From Brachionus koreanus (taxonomy: Eukaryota; Rotifera; Eurotatoria; Ploima; Brachionidae): 59,013 nt of DNA. A model generated the notes under the pieces. The model was not told the origin of the DNA and ran no database searches. It saw nothing but the letters and a program-made list of their open reading frames with translations. Every line of letters starts with the position of its first letter. Positions within the stretch are counted from its first letter, which is position 1. A program made the translations under genes and the position numbers. Positions 1 to 11,900 of this stretch are shown here, one piece after another. The stretch lies in assembly GCA_016987375.1 (NCBI GenBank), contig PJRA01000011.1, forward strand, positions 1,077,189 to 1,136,201, in the 5' to 3' direction.

Positions 1-75
1 CTGCTCATAGGACTCAGGTTCTCTTGCTGGAGTCATCCGGCAACTCGCAGTTATCAAACTACTACTACTACTATT
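1..75 (+). mobile_element. 3' tail of a LINE-like element (partial)
   Basis: The first bases end in an (ACT)n run at about 58-75, preceded by a GC-richer stretch with ACTCGCAG and ATCAAACTACTAC. On the opposite strand, the 3' end of the LINE at 45366-47229 has the same arrangement: an ACTCGCT-containing stretch, then CGAAACTACTACT and an (ACT)n tail. I infer the truncated 3' UTR and tail of a related non-LTR element on the plus strand, cut by the window edge. No coding sequence remains. Confidence 0.45.
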
Positions 76-1414
76 CAAATTTTTATTAAAAAATGTCAAA
101 GAGAAAAAACTTGACATTTTAAAGTTTCAAAAAAATCTGTTCAATATAGGTTTTAAATGCAGCAAAAAAAAATTCAAAATAAACAAACAAATTGAGAAAA
201 ATATATTAATTGATAGAAGTTTTTGAAATTAAGTTTATTAATATCTTAGGTTTTTATTTGTTTCTTATCAATAAATAGAATTATGCAAAATTTTTCGATT
301 TATACTATTTAAGTATTAAAAACAAGATGCTTAGTTTTTAAAAGCTTTTTTATAAAATTTTATTTCTTAGAAAAAATTGAAGCTTAAATTTTTTTTAAAA
401 GGAGTCTAAAGTCCCTCAGACTTTCTAGTCTTCAATATATTTTATTTTAGTTAATTTTGATTTATTAAATATGCAAATCATATACCAGAAAATGGATATC
501 CTGTTGCTTTTTTGTAATTTTGATATCCTTTAATAAAAAAAAATGTTTTTTTATCAAATATAAGAAAAAAACAAAAATTAAAAAACAATTAAAACTATCA
601 GTTTCTCAAATTGAAATAAAAGCTTTAAAATTAATCGCCTCTTCAAGTCTGGTTAATGAAAAATTACTTTTAGAAATGCTTTAAATAATTAATACTCAAT
701 TTAAATTTAATTGAAAAAAATTAGACAACAAAAAAATCTATAAAATAATTTCAAACTACGCAAATAAATTTCTAAAGATATCATGCATTAATTGTTTTGA
801 ATCGATTTAAATTTAAAGGTTTACTTTAAAGCTAAATTGAATTTTAACCTTTAAAAAATTTGTTCAAGTATCAAAAGAGAGATTAAATTAGGAAAGATTT
901 ATACTTTAAGTAAAAAAATAAATGCGATTAAAGAGAAAATTTTAGTTAAATCAGCTAAGGCTAATGAAAAAGTACGTAATGTTTCTTCAAGCATTTATTC
1001 AATGAATATATGTTAAAATTTTCCAGTTCAATTCATTGAATTTGTTATTTGGCATTTTAGTAAATCGAAATTTATTTTTTTAAGTTTCAAAAAAATTTGT
1101 TCTCTCTAGATTCCTAGACTATTCCTATATTCAAATCAATTATCAATTTATCAAATATTTTTAATTAAAGTCTTTTTTTTGCCTAACAAGATAGAATTTT
1201 TAATATTTTTAGTATGAGAAAATGTCAAATTAATCTCTGTTTGTGTCAACAAAATCAAGTACACTTTTAAATAACACGAACCGGATAAGTCTAGCTAGGA
1301 ATTGCAGTAAAAGAAAAAATTTTAAAAAATAAATATCAAATATTTTTAAAAACGATAATCGCATTCTAAAAGATTTTAGCAAAATTTGAACAAGACATTA
1401 TAAATTAAATAGAT
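76..1414. other. AT-rich intergenic stretch
   Basis: Roughly 1.3 kb of A/T homopolymer-rich sequence upstream of the GPCR. I see no ORF with protein-like composition, no tRNA-like fold and no clear inverted repeat. Confidence 0.5.
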
Positions 1415-2416
1415 TTGAAGATAATGAATAAATCGTCAAATACTACTTTTACTAATTTGGTGTCACAGATCAACAGTTACTTTTTAATAATGGTTTTATT
1501 TATTGGTCTTTTTGGAAACATTTTCTCGTATTTTATTTGCACTACAAAAAATCTAACCAAAACAAAGCTTGGATTCTTTATAAAACTAATGGCGATCAGT
1601 AATATGTTACAATTGCTATTCATGATATTCTTTCAGTATTCAGACCTAATTTTTGATTATGATTTGACAAATCAATCAGATTACTGGTGCAGAATAGTTC
1701 TCTATTTTAGGCGTATAATTCGAAAATTATCACCTTATGCGGAAATATTGATGACCATAGACCGATTTTTATTAATTTTTTATCGTAAAATATACTTATT
1801 TACAGTCAAAAACAGCTTCTACATCAAGTGCTTTGTGGGCATTGTTGTTTTCTTTTTAGTTATGGATTTGACAAATTTGTTTAGAAGTAAAATTGATCAG
1901 TATACAAAAAAGTGCATTTTAAGTTCAAAATATCACATTTTTAATGACTTAAGTTCCTCAATATTTCGAATATTTATTCCATTTATTCTAATGTTCACAT
2001 TGAATATAATTTTAAGTCGCAAGATTTTCATGTCTAAATTAAAACTTAGATCAAAATCAAAAAAGATTAGAATTAATTTTACAATCACTGTTATAAGTAT
2101 TAATTTTATATTTTTAGTACTCAACTTGCCATTGTCCATTCATTTTTTTTATAAATTAATATGTTTACTATAAAAAAATTATTCTGAAAAAAATCAGCAA
2201 TTTGAAATTGTCTTTAAAATTTGCTATGAAATTTCAACGCTTTATTACGCAAGCTTATTTTTTGTCTATTTTTTTTCCAACAAATTGTTCTACAAAGCAA
2301 CAATCAGTGTTATTAGTATTTTCAAAATTTCAAAAATCCATTCTTTTCTTCCATTTTTCATTCGTTTATTAACTTGTAAACCACATTCTTCGATTCAAGT
2401 TAATGCCTCCTTATGA
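1415..2416 (+). pseudogene. Class A (rhodopsin-like) GPCR interrupted by an in-frame stop
   Basis: A seven-transmembrane receptor of the divergent peptide-receptor type. Visible landmarks: TM1 with the GN pair (GLFGN), TM2 (IKLMAISNML, where the usual Asp 2.50 is Asn), the WC cysteine before TM3, TM3 ending in DRF (a DRY variant), a Cys in ECL2 (KKCILS), and TM6 (TVISINFIFLVLNLPL). The first reading frame ends at a TAA at 2171-2173. The same frame then reopens and encodes a credible TM7 (EISTLYYASLFFVYFFSNKL) and a basic tail to a TGA at 2414-2416. The whole is 332 residues plus the internal stop, normal for the family. ATG at 1427 is the first AUG in frame (1415 is TTG). Either a recent pseudogene, an allele, a sequencing substitution, or stop read-through. 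Ligand unknown. Confidence 0.72.
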
Positions 2417-2974
2417 TCCATGTACATGCTTATAATTCAGTAGTTATGGAAACAAAAAAGTGAGAATAAGCGAAAACGTTCGCGATAAATGCATCCCTAA
2501 CGGACCTTGGTTTAATTTCAAAGTTACATCAATTGAAAAGCTCAGATACATTTTGTTAATTTTCAATCAAAGTTTAAATAAAAGATTAACTCCTTTTGTT
2601 AAATATTTATTTGTCTATTTTTTAATATTTAATTTTTATATCAATAAAATTAAAAATAGTAAAGAAATTAATTTTGAAGTTTTAGTAATTTCAAATATTA
2701 AACACCCGTTTAGCCTTATCTCATCTAACTTTAAATTAAAGCATGTTTTTTTTATTTTTAAAAAGAAAAAAATTTTAAATAATAAATTTTAATTTGAAAA
2801 AAAAACTTAACATACTAAATTTAAATCTCAATTTCTTAATTAGTGTTAAATTTATTTTTTTTAAACCGGCCAAAAAAAATATATAAAAAAAAAAAATATA
2901 TATATATATATGTATATTAAAAATAAAATAAAAAAAGGCAATTGATTCCAGTCTTTCTACGTCAATTGCGTAAT
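2417..2974. other. Short intergenic region with TA/A simple repeat
   Basis: Lies between the GPCR and the 3' end of the PARP gene. It holds an A-rich and (TA)n low-complexity tract at about 2877-2922. An open frame at 2460-2792 begins at GTG and drifts into low-complexity residues; I do not call it a gene. Confidence 0.5.
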
Positions 2975-5900
2975 TCAGCAATAAGAATCAAACTGAACTA
3001 TGTAGCGAATGGAGCATTGTTTTTCACTATACACCACATATTGGCTTTCTCTGGATGCCCTGCTATAAATGTACTCGCCTGGCTTAAGTTCAACAGGGAC
3101 CATGTCTCCCAGCGGCATCACACTTCCATTAGGCATTATTAGCTGCTTGTTCGGATCAGGCTCCATTTGTCCCAGAGCCTTAACACTATCGAACCCTTGT
3201 GGCAACGATTCCAATGTTTCAAATCTAGTTCTCAGCTCCTTAACCTTTCCTATTCCCACTTCGCATAACAGAATATAACATCTACTAAACGCTCTAGAAT
3301 TATTCACACATCTAACTCCATGTGAATAGCTTGAACTAAATGCAAATGAATCGGAAAAGTAAACTCCTCTACCATATCTATTTCCATTAAATCTCGAATC
3401 ACTTGGCGATATGACCAGACCACGGCTCATTATGGATACCATGTTTTCAGTACTTGTTCCATGCCATAGTAAATACCTATTTGAATAATTTTCCAAATTA
3501 TTTTTCTCGTCTTCTTTTTTGAATCTAAATATGCGTCTTATTCTAACATTTGAATTTTTAGTTGCTTCAATATATCTAAGTATAAACTGAGTATGCATGT
3601 CATTTACATCCATTAGCTCTAGTTTACATTTTAGACACTTGTACATATAGTCAAATGGATTTTGAATTTGAGAGTCTGGATTTGTCATGCAATATTTGGC
3701 ACCCATTAGTATACGACATGAAATTTGGGCATGTGTCAATTGATTGATCAAACCTGTCTGATTATCCAAGTCTTGTTCATTCGAAATTGGCTTAAGTTTT
3801 TCATAATTGAAATTCATTTGCGGTATTAGTTCATAGTATTCATTTGAGAGCTTTGTCACTTGATCTATTAAGTTAATGCATTCAAATAAATGGTCTTTTT
3901 TGGACAGCTTTTCCAATTCCATTCTCTTCTCAATCAAGAGTCGAATTTGGTCAAGAAGTTCACAGGCTTTTTTAAGATAATCATCGCTCAATTGAGTCAA
4001 TGGTAAATAATCAGTGCTCAAATTTGACGAATAAATTCTACTCTTTAAATATGAAACATTCAGCAAGTCATCCCAGAAATGCCTGTATTCAATTTGATCA
4101 GAAAATATTGACTTTTCAAAAAGAGACTCTTTGCTAAATTGTTTAGAATCAAATAGATCAAATTTAATGTCATTTAGTTTTGGCCTTTGACGCGACTCCA
4201 ACTTGACCAAATTGTATTTTCTTGCTTTGGTCTCAAACTCTTTATTTTTCTCCAGAACAGTTTCGACAAAGTCGTTTGCTGTTTTTTGCTTGAATATTTT
4301 GCAAAATTCTTCTCGTGCTTCTTTGAAATTGGTGAATGGAGTTCGCTGATAGTTGCCCGTGTCACCAATACGACCCCATCTAGTAAACAATACACACGAT
4401 TGCTTTTCGTCAAATTTCTCGCCTATCGATTTGCTAATCAACTGCATTTTATAAAAATTATGCATCCCATACACTCCGTAACTGATGTCTGTTTTGGTCA
4501 ATATAACATCATAGGGTACTTTGTGTTTTTCGTCCCATATTAGCGATCCTATTTTATCCATGCTTGATAGAGAATCGACTTTAAAATAGTCTTCTTTTTG
4601 ACTGAATGTGTTTGAAAGCGAGGAAAAATTTTTCAAAAATTTCTCTGAATCCGACTTGAAGTCAGGTTTTGATTTTACAATCTTGTTAAAATATTTATCA
4701 CTTATTTCGAATGGTTTTTTCGGTAAAGTCACATTTGAGTTTGTCAATTTTTTCATTTGTTCACACAATTCAAAATTAGAATTGTTTATTGTGTAGTCAA
4801 GAGCTGTCTTCATATTTGAGTCAACGCGTTTAAGAAAATCGCCTATTTGTTGATAATTGCCGCTTTTGTACGCATTTACGAGCAACTTGCTAATTTTCGT
4901 ATTCACATAGGTCGCATTGGGAAGTGGCTCAGCCAAATGATGAAACAAAGTCCTGGACTTTGAATCCTTGTGGTCCAAATTAATGCTTGACTTGACCAGT
5001 ATTTTGTCCGATTTTAATACAGGCTGAATATTGTACTCTGACACACTGTCGTCCATTACCTCGTCTTGTTCGGACTCATGCTCGTCAGTCGATTCTTCGT
5101 CATCGTTATTCAACGAGCTAAGTAACATTTTTGTCCTAGTCACCATTTTTGATTCTTTTTGTACAGGTGCTGCTAATTTTTTGTCTATTTCATAGTCCGG
5201 ATCGAGTAACAGTTTACAAATATCAAAATTATTTACTTTGATTGCATATGCCATGGCACATACGTTATCCGAGTCAATTGTGTTGCAATCAAATTGCAGT
5301 TTTTTTAATAAAAATTTACACATTGTAAAATTTTGTTTATTTATAGCGAATAAAAGAGCGCTTTTTTTGCTTTCGTTTAGCTCACAAATACGTGGATAGT
5401 CTAGTATTTTTTGTTGAGAAAAAAAGTGCTGATTTTGGGCTCTGAAGGCCAATAGGTTTTCCATTGGATAGCAAGCAGTGCTAACATTTTGTCTGTTTTT
5501 GAACAAGTATTTGTCTGTGTAGGACTTTATTTTATTTAAATGATTGTCGGTGTAGGCAAAACGGCCTATGTGCCAATAAAAGAGAGAATAGGCAGACTGT
5601 TTTTGCTTATCGAATAGGTCAGCAAGCAAGAAAGATGGCTGTGGTAAATTAGGCCTATTGGCCAAGTAATCAAATAGGTAATCAATGAGGTCAAAATTAA
5701 GCATAAAGCAAGCATAGTGGATGGCTGTCGATCCAAGGTCATCTTTCTCTAACAAGTAAGTGTCCATCTTGTCTATGGACAAAATTTTGTCTATTATTGT
5801 GAACAAGGCTTCGCAATTCTGATATGAATCCATGCCAGTATTTGCAATTGTTGTAAGCAAAGTTCGATTGAAATGGTTTTGTGATTTTTTCAATAATGTC

Positions 5901-8900
5901 CTTTCATACTCGTCATTAGATTGTCTTTGAATTTTTTCAATCAGTCTAAGAGCCAAACCAGCATCACCAGCTATAATAGCTGTTTCGATTGCGTCAAACA
6001 TGGTCATACCGTATGATTTTAAACTGCCCAATATTAACCAGTTTATGCCTTTAATTTTTAAATAAAAATTTATAAAATAATTAGACTAAATTTGTGATTT
6101 TAAAAGCAGCTTTTTTTTTTCCAAGTACCAAAAATTTAAAAATAAAAATATTTTATTTTTTTAACACTATTTTCTAGGACTTGATGATGAATTCAAAGTT
6201 TTAATTTTTAATTGAATTTCAACTTGAATACTGGCCAGTTCGTTCATAATTACATTAAAACTTAAATTTTTCAACTAATTTTATAATTTTTTTTTTTCGA
6301 AGTAAAAGTAGAAGCTGAGTTATCTATATTTTTTTCAAATCAATTTATAGCTATACGAGTAAAATTATTCGTAAAAAAACTGAAATTTTTATTAATTTTC
6401 AAAAGAGTAAGAAAAAAAAATTTCTCAAAAATCGTAAATTTTTTAACTTTTACTTTCGTTTTAAAATATTCTATGAAAAAAAAATTATTTTTTATGCCTA
6501 AATTGAAACTAAATTTCCTGATAATGTTTATTAAATCATTTTTTTTTAGCTTTTACTTGAAAACTTTAGCTCAATTTTTCTTGTACTAACATTCCTTTTT
6601 TTTTCTTTTTTATACATAAAATTTTATATTCAATTTTAAGTATTAATTTGGTTTAATGAAGACGTAAGCCATTCAAGCAAAAGCTTGTGGACGTGTCTAA
6701 TTACATCGTCAGATTCTATCAATCTTGATTATTTTTTTTTTATTTAAAGCAGAGAATTTTGTTTACATTTCTTGGGATAAATTTCCTTTGATCATTTATA
6801 CTATCTGAGGTTAAATTTCAAATTCTTAAAAATTAGAATGTCTGAGTCTATGGTTTATGATTTGGAGCACTTTAATTAGAACTCAATTTATAAACTTATT
6901 ATTCATATTTTCATCGTAAATTGTATATATATGTTACAGTAAAATTGTCAAATACGTTATTTTGTAAAATTACTAATGTCTTAGGAAATATGTAAAAAAA
7001 AAATTTCATTTTAATATTTTACTAGTAATTTTATAAAGTCCAAAAGATTGTTAGGTATTAGAGATAACGTCAGGACAAATCAGGGCAAACAAGCGGAATT
7101 GATGAAGTTACGGAGTAAAAAATATATTTCAGAGGTGAATAGTGGTGATTTTGTAACTTTACCAATTCCAGAAGTTGACAAGGGATTAACTGAGGCTCCT
7201 AATTTGATTTGTCGAATAGTCGATATAGATTACGACAAATCACTTCATAAACTTGCTTGGGGCTGGAGTATTAAATACCTTGTTTGCCCGGAATTGTTTT
7301 GAGTTAATTAAGGATTGTGTTGTTGATTTTCAAGTTAAATTAGATAAAAGTTCAAGTATTCGTGAAGGAGTTAGTCAGCTATCTATTGGCGGAGGCCAAG
7401 GAATGGTAAAATGTAACTGTACAAGACAATTTTTAACTAATAGATGCAGTTGCAAAAAAGGTGGTTTATTGTGCAATTCAAGATGTCACGGTGGAAACTC
7501 ATCTTGTAAAAATAAATAAAATTATTTTACTAATTTACTAAACATTAAAATAAGTTTAAGTAATTTACTAAAACTTTTGAGTTATTTACTAAAGAAAATA
7601 AAAATTCAGGAAATCATTAAAACTTTATTTTATTTTATATATTTGAAACTTTTACTAGTCACTCAGTAATTTTACAAAATAACGTATTTTACAAAATTAC
7701 GGTAAAATATATATATTTACTGTTTACTTTTTAAATTGTTGTGAATTAGAACACAAATTAAATTTTATTTTAATCTAGAAATAAAAGTGAATCAATCCTA
7801 ATTTTTTCGATAATTTTCAAAATGCTACATTTTTTTTAACAAATTGGCCACAAATAAAAGTTGTTTATTAACAAGCAGTATTTTTTTTTAATTTGAATAA
7901 TTAAATTTTAGAAAAAAACTAAAGAGAAAACTTTTCTTATGAAGACATAAAATGTCTAGCTTTATGTAAAAAAGAATGTCTTTTTAAAAGTTACTTTAAT
8001 GTTGGCAACTCGAAAATGTTGGCTGCTCATATCTAACAAAAACTTTGCTCTAAATGTTTTTTTGTCAGATAGAAAATAGAAGTGTCCAATATAAAAAATA
8101 AAATTTATCGAATATTTTTTGTATTTCGTCAGATTTGAATACATCAGATTTTTAATTAAAAGTCAGATATGAAATAGACAATTTTTTTTTATTGTCAGAT
8201 ATTGCGTTAAGTTAAAGGAAAAGAGAAAATATTCAAATTTCACAAATATAAAATGTAAGATAAAAAAAATTTTCCTATTTCTTTCATTCAAGACTTGAGT
8301 AATTTTATTGGATCTTGAAACATTCGCAACTTGTGTGATATAGCGATATCTCTGTCGATATCACTGGATTAGTTAACTAACTAAACCTTGAACGTTTAAG
8401 TTAGAATGAAGCATAAATAGCTGCTCCTAAACGTGTTACTAGGAGATCAGATAGACGGGCCCAAGGGTACTAATGTAAACATTACAACTTGACCAATGGC
8501 TCTGTATGAAACTCTCCGAAAAGCTAAGCTTATCGTTAACGCCGTCGTGAACACTACATGCCTTGAAAAGAGTGCTTTGTTTCCAATTATCTTGATTAAG
8601 TTGAATAATGCAAAGTTGTTGAAATGTTAAATAAAAGTGGGTTTTTATTATAAAATAGTTACAAATAAAATATATGATTTTTAGTTCAAATGATTTTAAG
8701 AAATGTTTTAAATAAAAATTACAAAACTTAGTCGTAATTATCTGAGACTTGATATGTTTATGTCTGAGAGTTAATTAAATTATCTGACGATACTTATCTG
8801 AAAACCGCATATCTGACAAATATAATCAGCCTAATTTTAATTACTATTTTTAATTTTTGTCTTATATTATTTTAAACCCTCAATCAAAAAAATAAAATAA

Positions 8901-11900
8901 CTAAATAAAAAATTACCTTGCCATTTGTAGCTTAAAATCAATTCGAACAAATGAATTGATTTTTGTTTTTTATCAGTTTTTTGAGTTAAGGTGCATTTAA
9001 TTTCGTCTTCATTTGGCTCAGCAGTGTCAAATTTGTAAAAGCCATTTAGTTCTTTAAGACCCTGATTTTCTGAGCGTAACAATTGTAAAATAGTCGATTC
9101 TCGTTTGTAATAGATAGCACTTGAGAGCGGTGTATTTCCGATTAGATTTGATTTTAGTATGGAACAATTATTTGCTATGAGAATCGAGCATGAAATAGTA
9201 GAGCCACGTATGGCTGCATAGTGAAGCGGCGTGTATCCATAGAGATCTTTGAAGTCTAGCAAGTCCTGAGGGGTCTTATCAACAAGAGCAGTAAGCAGCT
9301 CGACCGGATCTATTTGAGAGAACGACTGCTTGTTACTGGGCTCAGTAAATTCACACACTTTGTTGCTTAAAAATAAATAGTGTAATGGTAGGCGCTTTTG
9401 TAAGTCGGGCGTGTCGAAAATGGAATATTCGCTTAGGAAAAACTGGACATCAATGGTATCGGCCGAGTCGGCACTATTCAACAAACACAAATGTATGGCT
9501 TGTCGGCCGTATTTGTCTACTTTTTTGCATAATTCGCGAATTATATTCAAATTTCCGAATAGCTCTTTTATTTTAGCGCTAAACGAGCTCAAAAATGAGC
9601 CCATCGATTGGTCGGTCAAATCGGCAAAATAGTGCATCAAATTTCTATTCTCTTTGTCCTCGTGTTTTAGCATAGAGCTAAAATTATTCAAATCATTTTG
9701 ACTCTTGTTTATCTTAATCATTTGATCAAGAACGCATAGAAACACTTTAAATTGGCAATGGCGCAAACACAACTGCAAAATGCTCTCATTTTTGTTTAGT
9801 ATTAAATTTTTCAGCGATTCACTAGTTGAATACAAATCAGTTGTTTCAATAAGCTCTAAGCTCAGCTTAGTCTGGCATAAACTAACTGATTTTTGCAGCA
9901 AATTGTATCCATTTGAGTCACATAGAGCAAAATTGATGCATTCTTTATTAATTTTTATCAAATCCATGAACAAATCAACGCATTTATCATTGACAAAATT
10001 GAATAGAACAGGCTCATATTTTTTCAATTCTGTTTCTTCGCCATTGTTTGTCTCTATTAGACTAGTGTATACCAATTCATTGGGATCCGATTTGCACTCT
10101 TTGTACAAAAATAGGACAAATTTTTTGCAATACTCAGGTATTTGAGCCGAATAGGTTTTCAGCTTTGTACATGCTATTTGAAATGGTGTTAGGCCATTTT
10201 CATTTTTTTGCTTAGCCATTTCTTCAAGATGAAGTTTGTACTTTTTGAATATGTCTTGATCTGAATAATCTGTGCCAAATAGAACATGACAACAGTCCAT
10301 TGCTGTGCATTTATCGGCCATTACAAACAAAATTTTCGATTTAGAATCCAATTTAACATTAAGGTCCTTGAGTAGATAGCGAGCAAATTTAAAATTTAAA
10401 CTATTCAGACTAGTGTACAAAGGACTTTCTAGATTGTAGTTATTAAGATTTGGATTGCATCCAGATTTGACTAATATCTCAGCCATTTTAAAATTAAGTC
10501 CATTTTCGGTTGTGTTTGCTGCCAAATAGTGAAACGCATTATTTCCTTTTAGGTCTCTTAGTTTAACATTGGCATTCAATTTGTTTACAATGTAGTCGAG
10601 TTGTTTGACATTGTTTTCATTGAGAGCACTAGAAACAGTCAACATGACCAACGATTCGCCCTCTTCTGTGCGAAAATTTATGTCTATTTTTCCAAGACTA
10701 AGCAAATAGTCGCATATGCCGATGTGGCCCTTTAGAAAAGCGACTCCAAATGGGCTAAGTTTCCAGTCATTGTTCAAATTTATGTTAGCACCTGCCTCGA
10801 CTAAACTTTTGGCTGAAAAGTACCAGCCATATGCACAGGCATAGTGAAGTGGCGAATTGCCTGATGAATCTTGAGCGTTTGGGTTCGAGCCAGCTCTTAG
10901 TAAATAAGACAAAATTTTTGCACTACCTGTCATTGATGCATGTATGACCGCATTGCGTTTAAACCGGTCTAAAGCTTCGATTTTGGCATTATTTTCAATT
11001 AAAAATTTGGCTATTTTGTTATGACCCAGTTGAACAGCGTACATTAGTGGTGTTATTTTTCCCATGAATGTCGGCAAAGCATATTCCAAATTAGCTCCGT
11101 AATTTATGAGAACTTTAATGCACTCATAGTTTCCTTTTTGAATAGCTAAATGAAGTGGCAATAGACCGCGTTTATTGGGCCGATTGACTCCGCCAAGACC
11201 GAATTTGTTGTCTATGACCATTTCAGTTGTTTGTACCGAATCGTTTTCTTGTTTCTTTTGGGCAAAGTTAAGCAAAATTTCACAATTTATTGATCGATTG
11301 GCCAAACACGCATAGTGTAATGGCGTGTTGCCCTCTATGTCTATTTGATACGGAGATACGCGCGTTATTAAATATTCGAGAGGAGTCGAGTCAACGCACA
11401 CAGCAGCATAGTGTACAGGACGACGCTGTTTTTTGTCTTGAATGTCAAAATCTTGCGTAATGGACAAAAGAGTTTTGAGATATTTAACATTCGGATTTAT
11501 GCAAGCGCAATGAATAGGAGTTATAAAGTCGTTGGCAAACGGCTTTTTAGTGCATTGATTAGCCCGCAATTGACAGGTAAGATCGGAGCCGTTTTCGGCC
11601 TTAAGCACTTCAATGTGAACGGAGTTGAAACCATGGCCTGCTGGTGCATTTTCTATTAAATAAGCTGCCAATTTTCTGTGACCAAACAATACTGCTTTAT
11701 AGATATTCTCAAATATAAACCTTGATTCATATGATATAAAATCGTTTCGGGTGTCTTAAATTTTAAAAATTTTATAATTTTATTTTTCTAATTATTTGAA
11801 AAAAAAACTTGAAACTTTTTTTCATAAAAAAAATCTATTTATGATTAAAATAATAGGTAGTTTTTTTGTTTCATTCTTGAGAGCTAAACAAAAAGAGCAT

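Larger units (their letters stand above)
6049..8916 (-). other. Intron 3 of the PARP gene (2.87 kb), host of mobile elements
   Basis: This is the largest intron of the gene, with donor gtaatt and acceptor ttaaag. It contains a TIR-bounded transposon relic (6932-7707) and a truncated copy of a fold-back MITE (8366-8500). A 30-bp stretch near 6650 (TGAAGACGTAAGCCATTC) recurs in similar form near 36645. The remainder is AT-rich with no coding signal. Confidence 0.75.

Noticed and set aside
2460..2792. Open frame of 110 codons downstream of the GPCR.
   Set aside because: Starts with GTG, degenerates into Lys/Asn/Phe low complexity, and shows no family motif or splice context.
8867..11689. Treating the ankyrin-only frame as an independent ankyrin-repeat gene.
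   Set aside because: It has no proper start (TTG) and its true edges are an acceptor at 11755-11757 and a donor at 8916, in phase with the neighbouring exons.
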